Shown: positions 9,581 through 18,673 of the stretch, in pieces
Numbering within the stretch: position 1 is the stretch's first letter
How the letters are laid out: every line of letters begins with the position of its first letter
Source: RI-43 sp033764725
GTDB lineage: Bacteria > Pseudomonadota > Alphaproteobacteria > Caulobacterales > Aquidulcibacteraceae
Length of the DNA: 64,000 bases
Assembly: GCA_033764725.1 (NCBI GenBank)
Contig: JANRIR010000014.1
Span: 62,001-126,000, forward strand
Direction of reading: 5' to 3'
The notes under the pieces: generated by a model
What the model was told of the DNA's origin: nothing
Database searches by the model: none
Seen by the model: only the letters and a program-made list of their open reading frames with translations
Translations under genes and position numbers: made by a program

Positions 9581-10767
9581 GCGTCGGCGATGTGCCAAGG
9601 CAGGCCGGCGGGGCCCAGGCGATCGAGGAACGGCTTGGAATCGAATTCCTCCATGTTCCACACGCCGGGCTTTTTCCAATTGCCGGTCAGCATCATCTCC
9701 GCGCCGACGACGGCGCCCACGCCTGTCGTGTACGAGATCGCCTGCGCGCCGACCTCGCGATAGCACTCGGCGTGGTCGCACACATTGTAGATGAAGATCT
9801 TCTTCGGCTTGCCGTCCTTCACGCCTTCGATCAGGCAGCCGATCGAGGTCTTGCCGGTATAGTTCGCCGCAAGGCTCGCCGGGTCGGGCAGGAGCGCCTT
9901 GAGGAATTGGATCGGCACGATCTTCTGGCCCTGGAAATCGACGGGGTCGATGCGCGTCATGCCGACGTTTTCAAGAACGCGCAAATGCGTGAGATAGGAT
10001 TCGCCGAACGTCATCCAGAACCGGATCTGCTTCAGATGCGGCAGGTTCTTGGCCAGGGATTCGAGTTCCTCGTGATAGAGCACGTAGGATTTGCGCACGC
10101 CGACGCCCGGATAGTCGAAATCCATCGACACCGACATCGGCTCGATTTCGATCCATTGCCCATCCTTCCAATAGCGGCCGGGCTGGGTGATTTCGCGGAT
10201 GTTGATTTCCGGATTGAAGTTCGTGGCGAAGGCGTGGCCGTGGCTGCCGCCATTGCAGTCGAGAATATCGACATAGTGGATTTCGTCGAACAGATAATCC
10301 CGCGCATAGGCGCAGAACACGTTGGTCACGCCGGGATCGAAGCCCGATCCCAACAGCGCCATGCGGCCGGCGGATTCGTATTTCTCGCGGAACGCCCATT
10401 GATGGCGGTACTCGAACTTGGCGAAGCCCGGCGCCTCGTAATTCGCGGTGTCGAGATAATCGACGCCGGCCTCGAGGCAGGCCTCCATCAAGGTGAGGTC
10501 CTGATAGGGCAGCGCGACATGGATGAGCAGGTCGGGCTTGTAGCCGCGGATGAGCTGCACTGTCTGGGCGACGTCGTCGGCGTCGACGGCGGCGGTCTCG
10601 ATGGTGCGCTTCTGCTTCGCCTTGACTGTTTCGGCGACCGCGTCGGCGCGCGCCTTGGTCCGGCTGGCGAGCAGGATGTCGCCGAAAACCTCTGGGTTTT
10701 GCGCGCATTTGTGCGCCACGACATTGCCCACGCCGCCCGCGCCGATGATCAGAACCTTCTTGCTCAC
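9577..10767 (-). CDS. carboxynorspermidine/carboxyspermidine synthase (saccharopine dehydrogenase family)
   Basis: NADPH-dependent enzyme (396 aa) condensing putrescine or diaminopropane with aspartate semialdehyde to form carboxyspermidine or carboxynorspermidine. The Rossmann motif IIGAGGVGNVVAHK is at the N-terminus and saccharopine-dehydrogenase features follow (DTANYEAPG, GFDPGVTNVF, DCNGGSHG). The GTG at 10767 is chosen because an AAGGAG site sits six bases upstream and the next codons start the Rossmann strand. It overlaps the decarboxylase by four bases. Ornithine decarboxylase in the same strand cluster supplies putrescine. Confidence 0.92.
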
Positions 10768-10859
10768 GTCAGTCTCCTTCACGGATTCCGGCGGCGTCTG
10801 ATGATGAGGAGCCCCGCGGACGCTCCGCCGCACGCGGGACCTGAAAACAAGGGCGCGCC

Positions 10860-11387
10860 TTAGCCTGCCTGGACCGGCCGCGCTAGCACGAAGTCGTCAT
10901 AGAGCGTTTCGCCGACCTTGAAGGTGCGCTCGCCCACGATGGCGAAGCCGGCGCGCTCATAGAAGCGCAGCGCCGTTGCGTTGTGCTTGTTCGTGCCGAG
11001 CAGCACGCGCGCCGCGCCGCGTGCGGAGGCTTCGGCGCACGCCGCCTGCATCAGCCGCGCGCCCGTTCCGGTCTTGTGAAAGCGGCTCAGCACATAGATG
11101 CGGCGCAGTTCGAGGTCCTGCGGCCCGGTCGGGACCGGCAGGTCGGGCGTGGTCAGCGCGGCGTAGCCGATCGGCGCGCCCCATGGCTGCGTCTCGGCGA
11201 GCCACAGCGCGGTCTCGTCTTGCGCCGCCCAGCGCGTGAAATAGCCCTCGTCATTGAGCGTGCGCGCATGCGCGAGCATGTCGCCGACGCGGATCATATG
11301 CGCGTAGGTCTCCAGGAAGGCCGCCCGCGCAACAAGGGAAAGCGCGCCGGCGTCGTCGACGCCGGCGCGACGGACCGCGATTTCCAT
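10860..11387 (-). CDS. GNAT acetyltransferase, PaiA-like (possible polyamine N-acetyltransferase)
   Basis: A 175-residue GNAT enzyme. Motif A is LRRIYVLSRFHKTGTGARLMQAA (about residues 92-114) and motif B is NATALRFYERAGF. The N-terminal ETYAHMI and the terminal VGETLYDDFVLARP resemble the PaiA subfamily, some members of which acetylate spermidine and other polyamines. Its position four bases after ornithine decarboxylase, inside the spermidine operon, supports a polyamine substrate, so it may drain excess polyamine. The family alone does not prove this. Confidence 0.75.
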   Translation of the reverse strand: MEIAVRRAGVDDAGALSLVARAAFLETYAHMIRVGDMLAHARTLNDEGYFTRWAAQDETALWLAETQPWGAPIGYAALTTPDLPVPTGPQDLELRRIYVLSRFHKTGTGARLMQAACAEASARGAARVLLGTNKHNATALRFYERAGFAIVGERTFKVGETLYDDFVLARPVQAG

Positions 11388-11391
11388 AACC

Positions 11392-12597
11392 TCAGGCCTT
11401 CGGCTTCAACCGGACTGGCGTGGCCAGCGCGGGCGCGGCCTCGGCTTCGGCGCCGAACAGCGACGGCCAGGGCGAATCCTGCGCCGTCACCGTTTCCGTT
11501 TCACCGAAACCATTGAACCGCGTCGCCATCGCCACGCCATAGGCGCCGAGCATGCCGATCTCGATGTGATCGCCTTCGCGCACATCGGCGGGCAGCATGA
11601 ACGGGCCCTGCGCCGCATCGATGGAATCGCAGGTCGGCCCATAGAAGCGGAACGGCGCGAGCTTCGCGCGCGATCCGCCCGGGCGCATCAGCTTCACCGG
11701 GAACGGCCATTTCGCGTGCGCGGCGTCGAACAGCGTGCCGTAGGCGCCGTCGTTCAAGTACAGCGCGTCGCCCTTGCGCAGCTCCACGCGCGCCAGCACC
11801 GACCCAGCTTCGGCGACCAGCGCACGGCCGGGCTCGGCCCACAATTGCGCGTTCTGCGCCACGAACATGGTTTCGAACGCATCGCGGATTTCATTGACGT
11901 AGCGCTGCATCGGCGGCGGGTTCATGCCCGGATAGATCGCCGGAAAGCCGCCGCCCACGTCGACGATGTCGGCCACGACGCCGGCCTTCACGATGGCGCG
12001 GTTGGCGTCCATCATCGCGGCGCGAAACGCCATCGGCCGCATGCATTGGCTGCCGACATGGAACGACACGCCCATGAATTCTTCCGTGGCCGCGCGCGCG
12101 AGGCGCAGCAGCGCCGGCGATTCATCGGCCGTCGCGCCGAACTTGGCCGCGAGCGGCATGGACGCGCCGTCGTTCGACACCGCGATGCGCACGATGAGCG
12201 TCAGATCCTTGGCGTTGTTGGTTTCCGCGAGGATCTTTTCGAGCTCCTGCTCGGAATCGAGCACGAACGTCTTCACGCCGAAATCGTGGTAGGCGCAGCC
12301 GATCGCCCGGCGCGACTTGACCGGATGCATGAAGGCCATGCGCGCATCGGGATAGCGTTCGCCGATGAGGGCGACTTCCGCCTCCGAGGCGACGTCGAAG
12401 CCGCGCACGCCGGCGCCGTAAAGCGCATCGAGCGCCCAGGCCGACGGGTTCGCCTTGACGGCGTACAAGATCTCGCCGGGAAAGTTCGCAAGGAACCATT
12501 CCGCGGCCGCAGCCACCCGATGCGGGCGCGCCAGCGCGACCGGATTTTCCGGTGCGCCACGCAGCACGACATCCAGGGGCGAAAGGACAGAGTCCAT
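11392..12597 (-). CDS. ornithine decarboxylase (alanine-racemase fold)
   Basis: PLP enzyme (401 aa) decarboxylating ornithine to putrescine. It shows YAVKANP with the PLP lysine at residue 48, FHVGSQC, VDVGGGFPAIYPG, EPGRALV and GPTCDSID, the last holding the catalytic Cys and substrate-binding Asp of eukaryotic-type ODC; lysine may also be used. The ATG at 12597 is preferred over an in-frame TTG 15 bases upstream. It is preceded by a long structured leader with its own sigma-70-like promoter, as expected for alphaproteobacterial speF-type genes. It heads the operon for PaiA-like, synthase, decarboxylase and ABM genes. Confidence 0.93.
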   Translation of the reverse strand: MDSVLSPLDVVLRGAPENPVALARPHRVAAAAEWFLANFPGEILYAVKANPSAWALDALYGAGVRGFDVASEAEVALIGERYPDARMAFMHPVKSRRAIGCAYHDFGVKTFVLDSEQELEKILAETNNAKDLTLIVRIAVSNDGASMPLAAKFGATADESPALLRLARAATEEFMGVSFHVGSQCMRPMAFRAAMMDANRAIVKAGVVADIVDVGGGFPAIYPGMNPPPMQRYVNEIRDAFETMFVAQNAQLWAEPGRALVAEAGSVLARVELRKGDALYLNDGAYGTLFDAAHAKWPFPVKLMRPGGSRAKLAPFRFYGPTCDSIDAAQGPFMLPADVREGDHIEIGMLGAYGVAMATRFNGFGETETVTAQDSPWPSLFGAEAEAAPALATPVRLKPKA

Positions 12598-12664
12598 CCG
12601 GCGTACCCCCAACAGAGGCTTCTCGGGCGAGGGGCCCTTTGGCGAGAAGCGATTGACCCAGGCC

Positions 12665-12696
12665 GGCGTTAGTCGGACATGCTGACTGTCAGGTCC
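12665..12696 (-). repeat. leader element copy 2 (GGACCTG...ACTAACGCC)
   Basis: On the minus strand this reads GGACCTGACAGTCAGCATGT then CCGACTAACGCC. It forms a hairpin with GGAC/GTCC and CTGAC/GTCAG pairs and ends with single-stranded ACTAACGCC. It repeats the element at 12798-12825. Confidence 0.6.
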
Positions 12697-12797
12697 GCCT
12701 CTCGCCGAACTGCGTTCGGTGCGCTTACGCCGGGAGGCCGTGCTTCCGCGCCTTTGCAGGACGCTTCCGTCGGTCCCCCGTGTGGCCTGGGCCGAGG

Positions 12798-12825
12798 GGC
12801 GTTAGTGGACGCTGTTTCCAGGTCC
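12798..12825 (-). repeat. leader element copy 1 (GGACCTG...ACTAACGCC)
   Basis: On the minus strand this reads GGACCTGGAAACAGCGTCC then ACTAACGCC. GGAC pairs with GTCC and CTG with CAG. It shares the GGACCTG start, CAGC centre, GTCC and ACTAACGCC tail with the copy at 12665-12696. Confidence 0.6.
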
Positions 12826-12838
12826 GCCGGTATCGCGC

Positions 12839-12867
12839 GCATTAGGGGAAACGCGCGGGCGTGTAAA
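12839..12867 (-). promoter_or_regulatory. sigma-70-like promoter of the ornithine decarboxylase operon
   Basis: On the minus strand, TTTACA (12867-12862) and TAATGC (12844-12839) are separated by exactly 17 bp, in an AT-richer patch of otherwise GC-rich DNA. Initiation near 12832 would give a leader of about 235 nt. Confidence 0.5.
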
Positions 12868-12947
12868 GAAAAAACTGCGGCGGCCCGGGCGTCTGTTGCC
12901 GAAATGCCCGCCTTGGCGGCGCGGGCGGCCGCGTCACAAAAGCATAA

Positions 12948-12962
12948 TTAATCTTCCATTAA
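12948..12962 (+). promoter_or_regulatory. CtrA-type box TTAA-N7-TTAA
   Basis: A perfect TTAA-N7-TTAA site, 98 bp upstream of the lipoprotein start at 13060, in DNA where such AT-rich words are rare. CtrA, the Caulobacter-type cell-cycle response regulator, binds this pattern. A possible -10 (TAAGCC, 12981-12986) follows at a suitable distance. The rest of the 460-bp divergent spacer holds the ODC leader on the other strand and nothing else I recognise. Confidence 0.5.
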
Positions 12963-13059
12963 AACTTCGCGCTAGGCCCGTAAGCCGACCCCGATTTGGC
13001 GAAACGGCGCCCGCGTGCAGCGGCCGTGCGCCCATCGCTTGGTGTGGGGGACCGGACCT

Positions 13060-15891
13060 ATGAAAAAGCAGACTGCCTTCCGCGCGTTCGTCGCGGCGCT
13101 GGCCTTGGGGCTGGCGGCGTGCTCGAGCGGTTCGAACATCGCGTCTCCCGGCGCCAGCAGCCCGGGCACCGGCGTCGGCGGCGGCGGCGGGACCGGCGGC
13201 GGCGGCACGGGCGGCGGCGGTTCTGCGACCTGCCCGGCCGGCACCACCAATCAAGGCGGCCTCGGCGCCTTCACGATCTGCCAGATCGCCGGTGAAATCC
13301 TCACCAATTTCTCGCTGCCCAACGTCACCAATGTGGTCTACCGCATCAGCGGCCGCGTCGACGTGGGCCGCGACATCGGCGGCGCCGGCAACGCCGCGAA
13401 CGGCCAATCGGCCACCCTCACCATCGCCGCTGGCGTCACGCTGTTCGGCGACGAGCCAGGCGACATCCTGATCATCAATCGCGGCTCGCGCATCCAGGCC
13501 GTCGGCTCGCCGACGCAGCCGATCGTGTTCACCAGCCGCGAAGACGTGCTCGGCCAGAACGACCCGGCCACCTCGAGCCGCCAGTGGGGCGGCGTCATCC
13601 TGCTCGGCCGTGGCCCGATCCGCGGCTGCGCCACGGCGGTCAACCAAGGCACGGCCGAGTGCGAAAACGCCGTCGAAGGCGTGACCGCCGCGACCGGCCG
13701 CCAGGCGCTCTATGGCGGCGCGACCGCGACCGACAATTCCGGCACGCTGCAATATGTCCAGGTGCGCTATCCCGGCGCGTTCCTGACGTCCGCCACGGCT
13801 GGCGACGACCTCAACGGCATCACGCTCGGCGGCGTCGGCTCCGCGACGACGATCGACCACGTCCAGGTGCACAATTCCGGCGATGACGGCATCGAAATCT
13901 TCGGCGGCGACGTGAACCTGAAATATGTCGTGCTGACTGGCATGCTCGACGACTCGCTCGACTTCGACGAGGGTTGGCAAGGCAAGCTGCAATTCCTCGT
14001 GGTGCGCCAGACGCCGCTGACCGGCGGTCCGGATCGCTTGTTCGAGGCCTCGAACCGCACGGTGGCGAGCCTGCCGGGCACGCGCATCACTAACCCGACG
14101 ATCGCCAATTTCACGATGATCGGCGTCCCGGTTTCGAGCGCGAACGCCGCGCTGCAGGGCATCTCGCTCAACAACACGCTCGGCACGCCGGGCGCGACGG
14201 GTCGCTTCCTCAACGGGGTGATCACCGGCTCGACCACCTGCATCAACACCGACACGGCCAATACGTCGCCTGCAGCGCGCTTCGACTCGATGCTGCTCGA
14301 TTGCGCCGGTCCGCTCGGCTCCAACGCCGCCGCGCTCGTCGCTGCGGGAACCAACAACTCGACGACGGTCGCCAACACGCTGACGGGCGTGCTGCCGGGC
14401 GCGAACGAATTGGCGCGCACCGCGGTCAACGCCAGCACGATCGATCCGTTCTTCACCGCCACCAGCTATATCGGCACGTTCTCCGGCACGGAGACGCGCA
14501 CGACGAGCTGGGCCAGCGGCTGGACGATCCAGGTGTTCGGCGCGACCGGTTGCCCGTCGGGCACGACTCAAGGCGCCCCGCTGAACGTCACCGGCTCAAC
14601 GACGCCGCTGACGCGCTGCCTGCTCTCGGGTACGCTGGGTCAAGGCGGTCTGCCGGCGAGCGTGCGTCTCACGCAAGGCAACGTCTACCAGATCCAGGGT
14701 CGCGTGGATGTCGGCGTCGATCGCGGCGCGGCCGGCACGTCCGGCGTGGCGGCGACGCTGACGATCGATCCGGGCGTGGTGGTCGCGGGCTCCGACGCGG
14801 GCGACATGGTCATCGTCAATCGCGGCTCGCAGATCTTCATCAACGGCACGCAAGCGCAGCCGGTGGTGTTCACCTCGATCGGCGACGTGACGAACTCGCG
14901 TCCTGACGCCACCGCCAGCCGCGAGTGGGGCGGCCTGATCCTGCTCGGCCGCGCGCCGATCCGGGGTTGCGCTACCGCCGTCGCGCAAGGCTCCGAGCAG
15001 TGCGAGAACGCCGTCGAAGGCGTGACCGCGGCGACGGGCCGTCAGGCGCTCTATGGCGGCGCGACCGCGGCCGACAACAGCGGCCGCATCGCCTACCTGC
15101 AGATCCGCTATCCCGGCGCGTTCCTGACCTCCGCCACCGCGGGCGACGACCTCAATGGTCTGACCCTCGGCGGCGTCGGTTCGGCCACCTCGATCAATTA
15201 CGTCCAGGTCCACAATTCGGGCGACGACGGCGTTGAGATCTTCGGCGGCCGGGTGAACTTCAAATACTTCATCGTCAACGGCCAGCTCGACGACGCCTAC
15301 GACTTCGACGAAGGCTGGACGGGCTTCGCGCAATTCGTGATCGGTCTGGAAAGCGCCTTCACCGGCGGTCCCGACCGCCTCATCGAAGCGTCGAACCGCA
15401 CGGTGTCGAGCCTCCCCGGCACGCTGAACACCAACCCGACGATCGCGAACTTCACGTTCGTCGGCGTGCCGACCAATAGCGGCGGCAGCGCGTTGCAGGC
15501 GATCTCGCTGAACAACACGCTCGGCACCCCCGGCGCCGCGGCCCAATTGGCCAATGGCGTGGTCACCGGCTCGTCAGTGTGCGCGAACACCGACACCGCC
15601 AACACCAGCCCGGCGCCGTCGTTCAACTCGATCCTGTTCGATTGCCCGACCGCGCTTGGCGCCAACGCGGCAGGCCTGGTTGCGGCGGGTCAGAACAATT
15701 CGACGGCGACGCCGAACACGCTGACCTCGCGCTTCATCAACGGCGCCAATGAAAACGCGCGCACGGCAGTCAACCCGAACACGATCAACGCCTTCTTCAC
15801 GGCGACGACGTGGATCGGCGCGGTGCGCGACAGCTCCGACACCTGGTGGCAGGGCTGGAGCTGCGGCCTCGCCACAGGCTCGACTTGCTGA
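13060..15891 (+). CDS. large surface lipoprotein with two tandem ~440-residue domains
   Basis: A 943-residue exported lipoprotein: signal peptide with lipobox LAAC (lipidated Cys21), a Gly-rich linker (residues 37-55), then two homologous domains, about 58-497 and 498-943. Each carries SGRVDVG or QGRVDVG, LINRGS/VNRGS, QWGG/EWGG-ILLGR, RGCATAV...C, RQALYGGATA, AGDDLNG, QVHNSGDDG and a Cys pair around DTANTSPA. The repeated short strands with Asn/Asp turns suggest a right-handed beta-helix. It lies upstream of a TonB receptor and a T2SS operon, in the position of the phosphate-regulated lipoprotein ElpS beside the Caulobacter T2SS. Homology to ElpS is not established; the function is unknown. 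Confidence 0.8.
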   Translation: MKKQTAFRAFVAALALGLAACSSGSNIASPGASSPGTGVGGGGGTGGGGTGGGGSATCPAGTTNQGGLGAFTICQIAGEILTNFSLPNVTNVVYRISGRVDVGRDIGGAGNAANGQSATLTIAAGVTLFGDEPGDILIINRGSRIQAVGSPTQPIVFTSREDVLGQNDPATSSRQWGGVILLGRGPIRGCATAVNQGTAECENAVEGVTAATGRQALYGGATATDNSGTLQYVQVRYPGAFLTSATAGDDLNGITLGGVGSATTIDHVQVHNSGDDGIEIFGGDVNLKYVVLTGMLDDSLDFDEGWQGKLQFLVVRQTPLTGGPDRLFEASNRTVASLPGTRITNPTIANFTMIGVPVSSANAALQGISLNNTLGTPGATGRFLNGVITGSTTCINTDTANTSPAARFDSMLLDCAGPLGSNAAALVAAGTNNSTTVANTLTGVLPGANELARTAVNASTIDPFFTATSYIGTFSGTETRTTSWASGWTIQVFGATGCPSGTTQGAPLNVTGSTTPLTRCLLSGTLGQGGLPASVRLTQGNVYQIQGRVDVGVDRGAAGTSGVAATLTIDPGVVVAGSDAGDMVIVNRGSQIFINGTQAQPVVFTSIGDVTNSRPDATASREWGGLILLGRAPIRGCATAVAQGSEQCENAVEGVTAATGRQALYGGATAADNSGRIAYLQIRYPGAFLTSATAGDDLNGLTLGGVGSATSINYVQVHNSGDDGVEIFGGRVNFKYFIVNGQLDDAYDFDEGWTGFAQFVIGLESAFTGGPDRLIEASNRTVSSLPGTLNTNPTIANFTFVGVPTNSGGSALQAISLNNTLGTPGAAAQLANGVVTGSSVCANTDTANTSPAPSFNSILFDCPTALGANAAGLVAAGQNNSTATPNTLTSRFINGANENARTAVNPNTINAFFTATTWIGAVRDSSDTWWQGWSCGLATGSTC

Positions 15892-15901
15892 TTGCGGAAG
15901 C

Positions 15902-15927
15902 ATCGGGCGGCGGCGACGCCGCCCGAT
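15902..15927 (+). terminator. intergenic hairpin between lipoprotein and TonB receptor genes
   Basis: Perfect 11-bp arms, ATCGGGCGGCG (15902-15912) and CGCCGCCCGAT (15917-15927), with a GCGA loop, ten bases after the lipoprotein stop. There is no T-run, so it may be a leaky terminator or an mRNA-stabilising hairpin that sets different levels for the two genes. Confidence 0.5.
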
Positions 15928-15970
15928 CGCCGCATGCATTCATCACGCCATTCTAGGGGCTGAGGGTCCG

Positions 15971-18595
15971 ATGAAATCGTCACCGCAATTCCTGAACAAG
16001 CTCGTGCTGCTCGTCACCACGATGCTGTTCACGCCGGCGCTGGCCGCCGCGCAAACCGAACCGCCGCCGCCGCCGGTCGATGAATCCGCCGCGCCGGCCG
16101 AGGAACCCATGGATGAGGATGGCGGCGCCGAAATCGTCGTGCGCGGCCGCTTCATCCCGGCGCCGATGCAGCAGACCTCGGAAGTCGCCTCCTTCCTCAC
16201 GTCCGCCGATCTGGCGCGTCAGGGCGACGCCAACGCCGCCGCGGCGTTGACGCGCGTGACCGGTCTTTCGGTGGTGTCGGGTCGCTTCGTCTATGTGCGC
16301 GGTCTTGGCGACCGGTATTCGTCGGCGCTGCTCAACGGGTCGCCGCTGCCGAGCCCGGAGCCGCTGCGCCGCCAGGTGCCGCTTGATCTCTTCCCCTCCA
16401 ACATCCTCGACGGCGCCGCCGTGCAGAAGACCTTCTCGCCGAACTATCCCGGCGAGTTCGGCGGCGGCATCATCGATCTGCGTACGCTGCGCCTGCCGAG
16501 CGAGCCGTTCCTGACGCTCAAGATCGGCGGCGGCGGCAACACCGAATCCACCGACAAGCGCGGAATCTTCTATTACGGCGAAAGCAGCGACTGGACCGGC
16601 ATCGCCGACGGCACGCGCGAAATTCCCGCGCCGCTGGCCGCGGCCATCGGCACGAACCGCCGCGTCAATCTGACGAACTTCACGGCCGCCCAGCTCGAGC
16701 AGATCGGTGAAAGCCTGACGAACTCGCCGCTCACCGTGCTGCAGAGCGACCACCTCGATCCGGATTTCGAGGGCGAAGTCACTGCGGGGACCTCGATCGA
16801 CGTGGGCGCCTATAATATCGGCCTAGTCGGCGTCGTCGGATACAGCAATGAATGGCGCACCCAGCGCGCACGCCGGGTCAACGTCACCAGCAACGCCATC
16901 GACACCGACACCGACGTCGTCGGCAGCACGCAGGACATCGTGCTCAACGCGTTCGCCAGCGCGAGCGTCAGCACCGAAGATCACGAGCTCGCGCTGACGG
17001 GCTTTTTCGTGCGCTCGACCACCAAAGACGCCGAGCAGGGCGTCGGCTTCGATGCCGACCTTCCTGTCGGCGTGACGGAGCTGACCGAATCCACCGCCTG
17101 GTACGAGCGGCAGCTCGGCTCGCTGCAGATCGCCGGCGAGCACACCTTCGGCGCGCTCGATCTGGAATGGCGCACCGCCTTCGCCCAATCGACGCGCGAT
17201 GCGCCCTATGAGCGCAATATCAGCTATCAGGTCGTCAACAATGTCGCGACCTATACCGGCAACGCGGACGGCAACGCGACGCGCTTTTCGGAGCTGACCG
17301 ACGAAGTGTTCAGCGCCGGTCTCGACGGCGCTTACACGATCGCCTTGTCGGACGAGCGCGACCTGGTGCTGAACGCCGGCTGGGCCTATTCCAATTCGGT
17401 GCGCGACTACGAATTGCTGACGTTCGCCTTCCGCAACGCGTTTTCGCTGATCCCCACCAATGTGCTGCAGGCGCGGCCTGATTTCCTGTTCTCGCCGGAC
17501 AATATCGACCCGCTCCGGTTCGAAATCGTCGAGTTCACCGGTCGCGACGACGCCTACAAGGCGCGTCTCACCCTGAACGCCGCCTATGTCTCCGCCGAAA
17601 TGGACGTGCTGCCCTTCGTGCAGGCGTCAGTCGGCGTGCGCTACGAGGATGCAAGCCAGATCGTCCGGACCGGCAACCGCTTCGGCGAAACGCCGTTCTC
17701 GCCGCAGGTGAATATCGAAGAATCCTATTTCCTGCCGGCCGCGACCGTCACCTGGAATTTCGCGGAAGATCTGCAATTGCGTCTGGGCTATTCGCAGACC
17801 ATCGCGCGCCCGCAATTCCGCGAACTCGCCTTCACCCAATATGTCGATCCTGAAACCGACCGCATCTATCAGGGCAATCCGTATCTGACCGACACGGAAT
17901 TCCAGAACTACGACGCGCGCCTGGAATATTATTTCGGGCGCGACCGCTTCGTGACCTTGGGCGCGTTCTACAAACAGATCGACAAGCCGGTGGAAGAGGT
18001 GCTGTACCGCACCAACCGCACGCTGACGCAATTCGTCAATGCGCCGGAAGCGACGCTCTACGGCGCGGAAGCGGAATTCCGCATCCGCTTCGACTCGCCC
18101 TTCGAAGTGCCCTACCTCTCCAACGTGTCCTGGCTGTTCGGCGCCAACTACACCTACACCAAGTCGGAAGTGGATAATTCCGGCGTCGTGGTGAACCCGG
18201 TGCGTCTGCCCGATCTCATTTTCGTGCCGGCGAACACGATCATTTCCGGCGACGAGCGTCTGCAAGGCACGCCGGAAAACATCGCCAACATTCAGCTCGG
18301 GCTCGAGACCGACCAGACGCAGCTCACCTTGCTGGCCGGCTATGTGTCGGAGCGGATTTCGCGGCGCGGCCTCGGCGGCCTGCCGACCGTCTACGAGGAC
18401 CCCGGCGTCAATCTTGACCTGGTGTTCCGGCGCGATTTCACGGTCGGGGATTCGGTCGTCACGCTCGGCTTGAGCGGGCGCAACCTGCTCGACGAAGACT
18501 ATGTGGAGTATCAGGACTCCGCTCTTGGGCGGACGGACTACAACACGTATGCGCGTGGGCGGTCGTTCTCCGCCAGCTTGACGGCGAAGTTCTGA
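15971..18595 (+). CDS. TonB-dependent outer-membrane receptor
   Basis: An 874-residue TonB-dependent transporter: signal peptide ending near ALAAAQ, a Pro-rich acidic spacer, a TonB-box-like EIVVRG (about residues 54-59), the plug domain (VYVRGLGDRYSSALLNG, FSPNYPGEFGGGIIDLRT) and a C-terminal beta-barrel ending in aromatic Phe. It is closest in style to Caulobacterales/sphingomonad receptors whose ligands are unknown. ATG 15971 follows TGAGGG. It lies between the repeat lipoprotein and the T2SS operon; receptor plus surface lipoprotein suggests joint nutrient capture, which is inference. Confidence 0.9.
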   Translation: MKSSPQFLNKLVLLVTTMLFTPALAAAQTEPPPPPVDESAAPAEEPMDEDGGAEIVVRGRFIPAPMQQTSEVASFLTSADLARQGDANAAAALTRVTGLSVVSGRFVYVRGLGDRYSSALLNGSPLPSPEPLRRQVPLDLFPSNILDGAAVQKTFSPNYPGEFGGGIIDLRTLRLPSEPFLTLKIGGGGNTESTDKRGIFYYGESSDWTGIADGTREIPAPLAAAIGTNRRVNLTNFTAAQLEQIGESLTNSPLTVLQSDHLDPDFEGEVTAGTSIDVGAYNIGLVGVVGYSNEWRTQRARRVNVTSNAIDTDTDVVGSTQDIVLNAFASASVSTEDHELALTGFFVRSTTKDAEQGVGFDADLPVGVTELTESTAWYERQLGSLQIAGEHTFGALDLEWRTAFAQSTRDAPYERNISYQVVNNVATYTGNADGNATRFSELTDEVFSAGLDGAYTIALSDERDLVLNAGWAYSNSVRDYELLTFAFRNAFSLIPTNVLQARPDFLFSPDNIDPLRFEIVEFTGRDDAYKARLTLNAAYVSAEMDVLPFVQASVGVRYEDASQIVRTGNRFGETPFSPQVNIEESYFLPAATVTWNFAEDLQLRLGYSQTIARPQFRELAFTQYVDPETDRIYQGNPYLTDTEFQNYDARLEYYFGRDRFVTLGAFYKQIDKPVEEVLYRTNRTLTQFVNAPEATLYGAEAEFRIRFDSPFEVPYLSNVSWLFGANYTYTKSEVDNSGVVVNPVRLPDLIFVPANTIISGDERLQGTPENIANIQLGLETDQTQLTLLAGYVSERISRRGLGGLPTVYEDPGVNLDLVFRRDFTVGDSVVTLGLSGRNLLDEDYVEYQDSALGRTDYNTYARGRSFSASLTAKF

Positions 18596-18673
18596 CTTCA
18601 GCCGCACGGTGGCGAACGCCGCGGAGTCGGTGTAGGTCAAGGAAGCGGCGGGGGCGCCGCGCGGGGTATTGGC

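Larger units (their letters stand above)
12616..12832 (-). ncRNA. speF-type leader RNA of the ornithine decarboxylase operon
   Basis: About 235 nt of untranslated leader lie between the predicted start site and the ODC start codon. They hold several stem-loops: CCGAAC-GCA-GTTCGG (12705-12719), GGAC-CTGAC-A-GTCAG-CAT-GTCC (within 12672-12696) and an 8-bp stem GCTTCTCG/CGAGAAGC (12618-12650) close to the start codon. An element ending ACTAACGCC occurs twice. Corbino and colleagues described a conserved speF RNA element upstream of ODC genes in alphaproteobacteria; position, size and strand match. Membership needs a covariance-model search; the mechanism is not known to me. Confidence 0.7.

Noticed and set aside
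12930..12950. Possible Pho box half-site before the repeat lipoprotein (CGTCAC)
   Set aside because: Only one half-site fits; no repeat at 11-bp spacing, unlike the clear box at 30718-30757.
12934..14571. 545-codon open frame antisense to the repeat lipoprotein
   Set aside because: It would overlap the CtrA box and signal peptide region and lacks any motif.
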